The notes under the pieces: generated by a model
The model's database searches: none
The model's input: only the letters and a program-made list of their open reading frames with translations
Told to the model about the DNA's origin: nothing
Position numbers and translations under genes: made by a program
Origin: Bagarius yarrelli
Taxonomy: Eukaryota; Chordata; Actinopteri; Siluriformes; Sisoridae
Assembly (NCBI GenBank): GCA_005784505.1
Contig: VCAZ01000107.1
Span: 496,001-560,000, forward strand
Length of the DNA: 64,000 bases
Reading direction: 5' to 3'
Part shown: piece by piece, positions 10,839 through 21,400 of the stretch
Numbering within the stretch: position 1 is the first letter of the stretch
Layout: every line of letters starts with the position of its first letter

Positions 10839-11054
10839 ATGGCGGAGAGTTTCGCTAGACTCCGGTATAAAGACACATCACTGCTTATTTGGCAGCAGCA
10901 GCAGGAGGAGATGGAGAAAACGCCGATTAACTACCTGAACCGCAGCCGCAGCGCCTGGTACAGTCAGTACGGCAACCAGGCGGTGGTGGTGCGGGACAGA
11001 ACCGCAATCCACAGGAACCAGGAACACGGATCCCGCATCTGTTCGGTTATGTGA
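10659..11054 (+). CDS. brd3os: BRD3 opposite-strand microprotein homologue (BRD3OS)
   Basis: The C-terminal 70 residues (ARLRYKDTSLLIWQQQQ, then NYLNRSRSAWYSQYGNQA) match the small mammalian protein encoded by BRD3OS as I remember it. It also sits convergent to the brd3 3' end, as in human. Function is unknown. The mammalian-like start corresponds to the ATG at 10791 (87 aa, beginning MAGKV and reaching PLAEKA). Upstream and in frame lie four 11-residue units MAERFPPAE(R/K)P, each beginning with ATG in a good Kozak context, so the first in-frame ATG at 10659 would give 131 aa. An out-of-frame ATG at 10601 opens an overlapping frame to 10858. The last four residues, CSVM, form a CaaX-like box. 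The ORF needs no intron. Confidence 0.82.
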   Translation: MAERFPPAERPMAERFPPAERPMAERFPPAERPMAERFPPAEKPMAGKVTAKRFPLAEKAMAESFARLRYKDTSLLIWQQQQEEMEKTPINYLNRSRSAWYSQYGNQAVVVRDRTAIHRNQEHGSRICSVM

Positions 11055-11244
11055 CTGTTATAGGATCATTACAGCTTTAAACTGTAGACGGAGTGACGGG
11101 TTTCTATCGCAGGGTCCGGAAACAGATGCTTATAGACAGATGTTACAGGTCTATTATATCTGTATCCCACACGTGGTTTTTTAATTGGAAGCACAAACTT
11201 CCAGGATCCAGTTGACCAACTTCTCTTCAGTATTTTACAAAGTA

Positions 11245-11455
11245 TTCAATTCATTTTATTTGTTTATAGCTCTTAACAGTGGACATTGTCTTTAAGCAGC
11301 GAGAATGAAAGATTATTCTTTTAGAAGTGTAAGTTTGTCCCTAATGAACAAACCGGTGGCGACTGTGACGAGATGAAATAGGGGAGGAACCTTGCAAGGA
11401 ACCAGACTGAAGAGGGAACCCGTCTTCATCTGAGTGACACCGAATGTCTCTTAAT
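11245..11455 (-). mobile_element. L2-type LINE 3' fragment, antisense
   Basis: CATTTTATTTGTTTATAGC, followed by a GTTTGTCCCTAATGAACAAACC block and AGGAACCTTGCAAGGAACCAGA, corresponds to the 3' UTR of the L2 subfamily at 38.8 and 46.8 kb. It has diverged strongly and lies just after the brd3os stop. Confidence 0.6.
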
Positions 11456-13419
11456 TACAGCTTATAGTAATGGCCCGTGATTAATAGTATTGACTTCAAT
11501 ATAGACAAAACTCAATAATGCAGAAATAACTAGTAAGCAAACACCATCATCTGTTTTATCGTGATTTATTTACAAATAAAATAAAATAAAAAAACACCCA
11601 CAGGGGCCCAAAGTCCACATAAGTAATAGTTTAGTTTCTGCATCAGCCTGTTTTTATAGCAGCTCTAATGTTATTAACTGGCAGCGTTTAATATTCAGCA
11701 CGACTAATAATCAGGGGTTTTTTACCTCCGAGTGGCTCATACATGTTAAAAACAGTTTTTAAAAAAGGTTTAGGAAATACACTGTAAATCAACATGCAAT
11801 AAACAAAAGATTCACTCATAAAAAATAAGCTAAAATATAACCTATTTATAGACAAAGCTTTAACTAATAAATGAATACATGAACATATGTCATCATATAA
11901 TCTTCTATTTAAGCCTTTTTTGTGGTTGGTGACGTCTTTTACAAAATAGTTTGTTTTGTGGAAGACAACGGGACGTGGCAGAGAGCAAAACACGCTTAAA
12001 ACACTATAAATGAGGAGGGGAAAAAAAGGAAAATCACATCCCATGTCTTTAGATCAGAGTTTTATCATCAACTGAGCTGCGAAAGGAGGAGGATAAAAAA
12101 AATATCCAGGTTTAGAACTGAAGGCAATAAAAAACATCCACTGTTTTAGGGACAGACCAGATTTTGATGTTTTGTTGACCACAGATATTAGAACAAAATA
12201 TTGTCTCCATTTTGTTCAGTTTTGTAGGATTTCAACAGTAAAAAAACCACTGAAAGCATATAATACAGATATTCAAGAGATGTTATTAAAAATAAACCCA
12301 TATAATAGAGAAGTGATTAGTGTAATACTTCAGAAATAACTAAACACCACCAGCTGAAGTTAGCACACAGTACTGCTGTTTGTCTTCACAGGCAAATGAG
12401 ACGAATGTCCTCTGTAGTTCAAGAACAGACACAAGGACAAGATTACTAGATTTCCACATGAGAGCAAAGTGTCCTGGATTAGAGAGAGTCCTAAACCCAC
12501 AGGACAGATCAGACTGTTTAATAGGAACGTCTCACTGAGGTCATCGACCCTGATTTTATAATAAATACAGTTTTCTGAAGTACTGATCAACCAAACATAA
12601 CTGTAGGGGGAACATTGAGGAAATCATTGCTGAAATATTGATTTAAAAAAAAAAGTGTTCAAATAACGTATAAAAAAAAACCCTTATAGAGAAACTCTAA
12701 TGTAGTAAAAGAAAAGACAAAACTATACATCAAATACTGAATGACAGACAAAAACTGATAGTGAAGGAAATTCCAGCGCTAAGAGAACTTCAGGCCTCTC
12801 AATGTTCAGCACTGAACTTCACCCTCATGTAGGAAGAAACCAACAGGTTGTGGTACAAACCAAAGCACCATCTTGTTTTTACTCCACTTAATTGTGATGC
12901 AGAATTTTTTTGAAACACTTCCTCTGATTTCTTTCACTCTGTTGTAACTGAATAATTAAGTAAACGAATCGTTCCGAGTGAAAAATAAATAAAGTTTTTC
13001 CTTTAATCGGTAACTATAAACTTCGTTACCTGTAAAAGAAATGTGGAATGAGTGGTGTAGCACAAAGAAAGAAAAATTTAGCTGCTTATTTTCTTCACAC
13101 TTTCATTTTGATGAAGCTACTAATTTACTGGTACACGTCATCAGACTCTTATGAGCAAAAACCTGGGAGGAAGAAACAACTCAACACAAAAATATCTTTT
13201 CTGGCTATGAGCAGGTGTTTCTTTTTGAAGACCGACGGGTCCTACCTTTATCCGTACACGTCTTTATCCCAGCCTCGGCGTTCTACAGGTTAAAATATTT
13301 TCTGTCTTTAGATTCTAACTTCGTATGTAACAGGTCTTCAGGTGAGACATTATCAAGACATCAAACACTACTCATCAGAAAAACGGAGGTACAGGTACAG
13401 GTGTGTACAGGTCAGGAGA
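11456..13419 (-). other. brd3: brd3 3' UTR region (inferred)
   Basis: No coding exon or clear repeat was found between the brd3os-side L2 fragment and the brd3 stop codon. On the minus strand this is the expected 3' UTR. A candidate AATAAA (plus-strand TTTATT at 11565-11570) would give a UTR of about 1.85 kb ending close to the brd3os 3' end. The transcript end is inferred, not seen. Confidence 0.4.
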
Positions 13420-16400
13420 TTAGTCCGAGTCGCTGCTCTCAGAGCTGGAACCGCTGGAGCTGCTGCTGCCTGTGTCAGAAGAGCTACTGCTGCCACTCAG
13501 TCGAGATGGCCCGCCCCCTGGTGCTGAGCCCACCTTCTCTGCTGGGTACAAAAGGTGGTGATTAGGGAAAAAAAAATGGACCAAAAAAAACAATGAAAAG
13601 CTCAAAGTTCTAACGGTGGCTTGCATAAGTATGTCCCTCTTTATTCTCTTCCTTAACTGTATTACATCCTGGAACTAAAATGGAATTAGTGTTTAGGTGT
13701 GCTTACTGTTTAAATCTAAGACCTTTTTACCAACAGGTGTCAGCTGACCTGTAACCTGATTTATAATTGGCCAGTGAAGGAGTTCCCACATTTACGAATA
13801 TTGTTTTTTGTAGATTTACTTCATAAATTTAAATTCAGTCCATTTCAGGTCCAGATGGTAACATGAGGAGACGTCATGAGGGTATGAGTACTTATGCAAT
13901 GCACATGGATGATGTTATGACACCCCCCCCCCCCCCCGCCCAGTAAGAAGTAAGAACTCGTAGTCCTGCTCCCTTAGACACCAATGTGCTCAAGTGTTAT
14001 GATAGAATAAAGGCATGCGCACAAAGCAAAGCATTACGTGACAGAATTGAACCAACACATGGTATTAGCAGCCAGACACACTGAGGAAGGACAGAACTGC
14101 TTCTAACTTGGATTTTATTCACTGTCTCTTCAGGACATTAAGAGTTTGGACACATTCTGGCATCTGTATTAGCATAAAAAAAACCCCAAAACAAACACAT
14201 GGTTTAAAGTAAGTAATATAGTTATAATTCTACTCCCTGTCGCTCAAACAGCCACACAGGTACCTTTTTTGGGCGGTTTCTTGTTGTTGTTCAGTTGTCC
14301 GCTCACGTCCTGCAGCCTCTTTTCTAACTCTTTCTTCTTTTCCTGAACCAGTTCCTCTTTAGTCTTGGCACTCTTTTTCCCAGTGCCCGCTGCAGGAGAC
14401 ACACAGCGGCGACCAGTGAGTCCTCAGCCTCGCACCGCCGCCGTGGCAACAAGCAGCAAAAAGCACTTCACTACACTGCAACTGATTCAGCTACCACAGG
14501 TACAACAAACTAATGCATACGACTACTTTAACTTTAGTGTGTGTAGTGATTAAAAACACCGGGGTGGACAAATCAAAAACCCGGACACTTGAGACAAGAC
14601 AGTTATACTGGAAGTATTTATTAGAAAAATTAATGCAGCTAGTTAAATTATTGCGTAATTATGCATAATTGCAACTCATAAATAAAATGAGCAAATCTTT
14701 AATAATTACTTTAATAGCGCTGCAATTATGTCCCTAATTAATCAGTAGGCTTTGTAATATCATTTTGTAATTAATTAAAATATAAAATTAATCATATTCT
14801 GAATAAAAATTATATTACTGTTATTTGCACTTTTTGTATGTATTTTTATTTATTTGTTCGTTTGCATTCACTAATAGGGCTGAGATGGTCGCCATGATGG
14901 TCAGTTGCCACAGGCAAAAGTGCACATGATGTCACACTGAAATGTGGGTTTGCTGATTTTATTGCCAATCATTGATCCATCGGTATCAGTGACCATGTCG
15001 CTGACGTTAACTTTTTCACAGAAAGCAAATAAAATGCTTAAAATAGTCTAATTACTTAGTTTGTCCACCTACTGGCAACCTCCCAATTCTCTCACTTTAG
15101 TGAGGAGGTCCATCCTTCTGGAAGCGGCAGTCAGGTCTTTACAGTAATTTGCTAACTAGTTTGTGAAATATACTGTGAAGTTAATAAACAATGACTTCAT
15201 AACGTTTCCCTTTAAATATAAAGCGTTAACCCCTAAAACTGCCATGTCACTCATGATTAGTTCATCAGTATCGTTAGTCAGTATATTAAAATAACACGAC
15301 TAGGGTAGCTTATAGCTTAACATTTAAATAGCATGCATAGCACACAACTTTAGCCTACATTTATCAGACGCCTCCTCTTCAGAGACTTCTCGTTCATCTA
15401 CATCAGATACCTCTACGTGTGAAATAGTCCATTCTAACATTATTTGAAGCACTAAATTCAGCAGGATTGAGCAGATTTCGATTGAGCAGGTTTATTTCGT
15501 TCTTCTTTTGTATCTCACATTAACACTGTGTAAAAATGTTCACGAGTCGTAGGTAACACAGGACTAGTGGGAACGTTTATTTTTCAGAACCGGTATAATT
15601 TATCAATCCTCTTGAGGTAATTGTTATTTTGATCAGTGAACAGTACTTTTAACAAATCGCTGATTAATACTGGTTGAAGTGTATTTTGCTTAAATGTTGT
15701 CAGAGGTGATAGACGATGTTATAGAACAATAATGCTATTAAATAATTTTTCCATACTTTTTAACATTTTCTGAAAACATCCCAGTGTGCAACACATGCTT
15801 TTTCCAAGATCTTTATTTCCTACCAGCAGAAATGAAGACGATGAACCAGTATCACCTCTTGGGTCCCTCATTCAATGTTTTTTTTTGTCCTCATTGCCCG
15901 TCCTCTTCCGTATCCCACTGTTTTAAGTTTTAACATCAGTTTCTGTCACAAACTGTCTTTTAAAATAGTAACTAATAGGTTTTCTTAATTAATGTCTGGC
16001 TTTGAAGGCCTGATGCCGGGATTCCTCTGCTTACAAAAAAGATCCAGGTTCTAAGATCTAGTACTTTATTAGCAGTACTTACAGTGATTCTGACTGAGGA
16101 ACAAACCTCAGTGTCACCTTTTAGAAGAGACCAAAACCATGTATATATTCCAAATGGCAAGAAACAGCATGCAAATCACTTTAGGACTGCTTTTTCATGC
16201 ATTTGAGCCAAATCTTTCATGGTTTATAAGAGGTGTTAACTGACTAAAATACATTCAAATACATTAATAGATGTTTAAGCCTCATTTAAATACTTTTGGT
16301 TTAATGTATGTATATAGCCATCTGTCTGTCTGTCTACCATCTATCCGCCCATCTATCCATCATTCTATTTATCCATCTATCTATCTATCCATCTATCCGT

Positions 16401-18386
16401 CCGTCCGTCCATCGATCCATCAGTTTATTATCTTTGTATTTGTTCAACAAACACGAGTTATAATTGACTGACACAATGTTATTGTTTTTTCTGTAGTTTG
16501 GACTTAAATGTTAAGATTAATTGACATAAATGGCATTTTTGTGAATAACTTTTTATTACAGTTAAATATATAAATATATATATAAATAAATAAATATATA
16601 TAAATATATATATACACACAGTCAAGCCTGAAATTATTCATACCCCTGGCAAATTCTGATATAAAGTTACTTTTATTCAACCAGCAAGTTTTTTGACCGG
16701 AAATGACACAGGCTTCTCCCAAAAGATAATAAGACGATGTACAAGACGCATTATTGTGAAAAAAAATCTCAGCTTTTATTTACATTTGAACAAAAAGTGG
16801 CATGTCAACAGGTGAAAAACAGAAGCTCTCTGCTGTTGGTTTGTGGACAGTGACGGCTAAGACAAAGGAGCTCACTGAGGAGCTGCGGCTGCGCATTGTG
16901 GCAGGTCAGGATAGGGATATAAGACCATATGTAAATGTTTTGACGTTCCAGTGGCTACAGTATTATTAAAAAATACAAGATGTTCCTCACTGTGAAAAAT
17001 CTCAGAGGACGTGGTCGGAAGCCAAAAGTGACACCTGTGCTGGCCAGGAGGATAGTGGGAGGTAAAAAAAGAATCCAAGGATCACCACCAAGGCCATCCT
17101 GATGAATCTGGGCTTTGCTGGTGTCAACATCTCAAGGCAGACAGTCCAACTGCACACCGCTGGGTTCCACGGATGCAGACCAAGGAGGACACCACTTCTC
17201 CGGATAAGGCACACAAAAGCCCACTTGGCCTTTGCAAATGCTCATCTGGACAAAGAAGAAGACTTCTGGTCTTCTGTTTTTTGGTCAGACGAAACAAAAA
17301 TTAAATAGTTTGGCCACAATAATGTAGCCTTCATTTGGCGTAAAAAAGAAGCAGCCTTCAACCCTAAGAACACCATCCCTACTGTCAAACATGGTGGTGG
17401 GAACCTAATGTTTTGGGGGTGTTTTTCAGCCGGTGGACCAGGGAAGCTAATCACAGTAAACGGCACCATGAAAAAGGAGCAATACATCAAAATTCTTAAC
17501 AACAACATCAGGCAGTCTGCAGAGAAACTTGGCCTTGGGCAATTTCAGCACGACAACGACCCAAAACACACAGCAGAAGTGGTGAGGAAACGGTTAGCAG
17601 ACAAAAACATTAACGTTTTGCAGTGGCCCAGCCGGAGTCCTGACTTAAATCCAGTTGAGAATCTGTGGAGGGAGCTAAAGATCAGGGTGATGGCAAAGAG
17701 ACCCTCCATCCTGAAAGAGTTGGAGCTCATCGCTAAAGATGATTGGGCAAAAATACCAGTGGAGACATGCAAAAAGCTGGTCAGCGATTATAGAAAGTGT
17801 TTGATTGCTGTAATAGCCAATAAAGGCTTTTCTATTGATTATTCAGAAGCGTAGGAATAATTTTGGACACTTTTTGTTCAGATGTAAATAAAAGCTGAGA
17901 AATATTTTTTTCACAATGATGCGTCTTGTACATCGTCTTATTATCTTTTGGGAGAAGCCTGTGTCATTTCCGGTCACAAAAAAAAAAAAACTTGCTGGTT
18001 TAATAAAAGTAACTTTAAGTCAGAATTTTCCAGGGGTATGAATAATTTCAGGCTTGACTGTGTGTATAATATAATATACAGTATAATTTATATTGCCTGA
18101 CGTCTTAAATTTACAGCCTTGTAAACCAGGTAGTAATTCAACAAAAATAATAAATAAATCAATCAATCAAGCGTAAGTGCAGAAAAATAAAAACAAATCA
18201 GTGGCTTTATCACTCGGTATTAAACTCTAGGGTTGAAATGATGAGAAGGGCAGTGAGCTTTAATGTCAATGAATGAAATGTACAGGTGGGGCAGCGCCAA
18301 ACAGCTTCACTAAACAAAAGTGGAATATCCCAAACCACGTCCTTACATACATCACATTCTTATATACAGTGTGTGTGTGTGTGTGT

Positions 18387-18429
<43 letters not shown>

Positions 18430-21400
18430 GCGTGTGTGTGCGAGAGACTGAACAGTTCACTTAAGCTCTGCTTGTGTAGCAATGCTGTGTAATTACTGTG
18501 TAATGACTGATCTGCCCTACCGGTTGTATTATTTTCTTTACTCTGTGGTTGCTGATTTTGATATTCTGATGTTTTTCTGGGTGAAAGAGTTACTAAATCT
18601 CTGTCCACATGTAGTGTGTATGAAAAATACACTGGATTTATGTGTAGTTTTGTTAAAGCACTAAACCCAGGCCTCATCACTGGGCCACAGGGCCTCAGAT
18701 TTTTTTGCTAAGAACTCTGTTATACTCGGAGTGATTTCTTCGTGTCAATATGAATTATGCCTTCATGGAGTTTAAATTAATTCAGTCAGTGATTTTTGTT
18801 AAGTATTTAACTTTCTAGACCCACGGGGGTGGGGGGGGGTGTCACTCGCAGGTACATATGTTCGGGGTATAAAGTGCTGATACAGGTTAGTAGTGTTATT
18901 TGGTGAGGCAGTGACAGCAATAATGTTGGTTCTGCACAATACCAGACGCGGTGCAGCATCTTTCCAAAGCCAAAATAATTTTACACCACTGATATGATGC
19001 TTCTTTTTTACACCAGAGTTTTTACAGCGTGAGGGTTGATGCATCCTTTGCCGATTATCGTTGGTAAAAATGTCACTGTTACAGACGTTAATGAAATTCA
19101 GTTTGTGTTTTTGGTTTTACGTCCAAAGCAAAGAATAAAAAAGGACTTTGTGGCCTGCGTGAGTGACGAATTACAGTCCCGCACTACAGCGTTACACTCA
19201 ATAAACTGCTTTTGCAGGAGTTTTTGTGTTTATTTTCTTGTGTAAAAGTCTTGAGAGCAACTGACTGTTTAACTACAGAATAATATTGAGAATTCTTTTG
19301 TTGACTAAACTTTTCAGCCCTGTTTGTCATTGCAAAACACACAGCAGAGAAAAACACTCCCTCTCACTCCTATAGTTTGATCCATCAGTTGTTCAATTAC
19401 ATTTTAAACAGATTTATCTTATACTTCGCTGAAGATGAAGATTAATAAAGATTTCAATAAAACACAAAACACGACTGAAGGTTGACTGCATGTGCCGTCA
19501 TGCCATCTACAACTGTGACAAACGACCTATAACACACAGTCACTGGAGTACAAATCGAAATAATTAATATGGATTTGTCCACCCCGAAAATAACTGGCTG
19601 CAGAAAAAGCCCTAATTAGTTGCTTAGGTGTCTTTAAAGCTTCGAGGAAGAACGACTTTGAGGTCATTTGTTTTGGTTCATCCACAAGCACAGTTCTAAT
19701 CACAGTAAGGAGTGGAGAGGTGATCTACCAATCATGCAAAACAGCCAAGAAAGGAAGTGCTCCCATCACAGAGAGAATTATAGCAGGCAAATTTAGCATC
19801 CAGAGCAGGTCAGCAGAGAAAAAAAGTCAAACCCCCATTTAAAAATGATGCATTAAAGACAGGACTTACGTAAAGGTTTGCGCTGCTTCTTCTGTAAACA
19901 GGATTTGACATAGCGCTCCAGCTCACGCAGTGTCGATGGCTTGAGTGTCTCAAAGTCGATTTCTATCTCGTCTGGGTTGGAGTCACGCAACGACGGCTCG
20001 CGGGACTGGATTATATGCACCACACGACCCAGTTTCTCACCAGGCAGCCGGTTGATGTCCAGACTAAGCTGTCTCTTCTCGTCATAGGACATGGGAAGAG
20101 CTTCCTCTTCATCGGACTCATAATTTGCCCCACTGGGTTTAGTGCCTTTTTTCGGTTGCCTGTGATAGAATTACAGTACATAACAGTTTAAAGACGGACA
20201 GAAATTCCACTTTGGGTAAACAGCAAGTAGCAGAATTATCACAGATTTCTAAGAATTCTTTGAAGAAGCAAGAAACATGTGCATGGTTCAGGTGGTCCTA
20301 CCTGGTGGTTGAGGTGCTGTTGGGTTTCCTGGCTGAACTCTTCTTCGGCTGACTCGGCTTGTTCGGCTGTGAAGTCTTGGCCTTTTTCTCTTCCTCCACC
20401 TTGGCTTTTGCTTTGTCTTTGTCCTTTTCTTTGTCCTTCTTCTTCTTCTCTTTCTCCTTTTTTTCTTTCTTTTTCTTTGGTTTGCTAACAGGCCCCTGTG
20501 ACAAAGCAGCCAGCTGTTCATGAACAGCCTTTAGCTGAGGAGAGAAGGAGGGTTAGGACAGTCAGCTGACAGGAAGACAAACAGCCCAAATTGTAGGGGA
20601 ATTTTGTCTGTTTAGGGAATTGACTGTTGGTGATTATTTAGTGTTTATTTTACTTACGAGACCCCAACTCTCACAAACCATTGGCTTATTTCATTTATTA
20701 ATTTCTTTTATTTAGAACTATATTCATTTCTTAATCGCTTCAAAAATGTTTTAATATGTAATGAAAGTTTGCTGAGTTTTATTTATTAGTTATTTATTTA
20801 TTATGTTAATAACAATTCTGTTTATTATTATTATTAACGACTGTCTTTTTTCCTGTTTTGTTGTTATCAACTCAAGCAACTGACACCAAAACCGCCAATC
20901 GATTCTGATTCGCATTTAGAAGCTAATTAAAAGAGAAGGAAAGCGAGAAAAAAAAAGAAACCCCAACAAACCACCAAACAACCCCCAGGGTAATACTGGT
21001 CACATGTCAATTAACCAGTGGGAAAATTCTATATAACCCAAATATACACGCGTTAATTTGACTGTCTGTTTTTGTAAAGACACAGACATTTAAGGTCATT
21101 TTTTTCTACAAGTTTAAAAAATTGAACTCTACTTGCTTATTTTGTGTGTTAATCAGATGCTGCATGGCCAAAAAACAATTTCATGGAGTTCAGACCTTCT
21201 GTTGTCAGTCTAAATGTCTGGCTATGCAAAACATTCTGGCAACTGGCAGACTAACACATCCTGCCGACTTTCATAAGACATCTCAATGCCACTATCCCAC
21301 CAGCTGCATCACACACACACATCAGACAGGGGGAAACAGAGCTGAAGACTAACATTACAGGCCGATTAATGAACACCGGCGACAAAAGGAAACATAAAGC

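Larger units (their letters stand above)
14561..19585. repeat. Widely spaced perfect 14-bp inverted repeat in brd3 intron 9
   Basis: GGGGTGGACAAATC at 14561-14574 and its exact reverse complement at 19572-19585 bracket most of intron 9, including the Tc1 element. The arms could be termini of a hAT-like DNA transposon (GGGTGGACAAA is common at such ends). However, no 8-bp target duplication is apparent and no transposase is recognisable inside. Apart from the Tc1 element and microsatellites, the enclosed sequence is featureless and AT-rich. Confidence 0.4.

Noticed and set aside
10535..10876. Minus-strand frame with repeated SAGGNRSAIGL
   Set aside because: Shadow of the brd3os minisatellite on the opposite strand; a 33-bp repeat keeps several frames open.
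20279..20521. Open frames antisense or out of frame to brd3 exon 8
   Set aside because: Low-complexity shadows of the Lys-rich coding exon, which fits the BRD3 reading frame.
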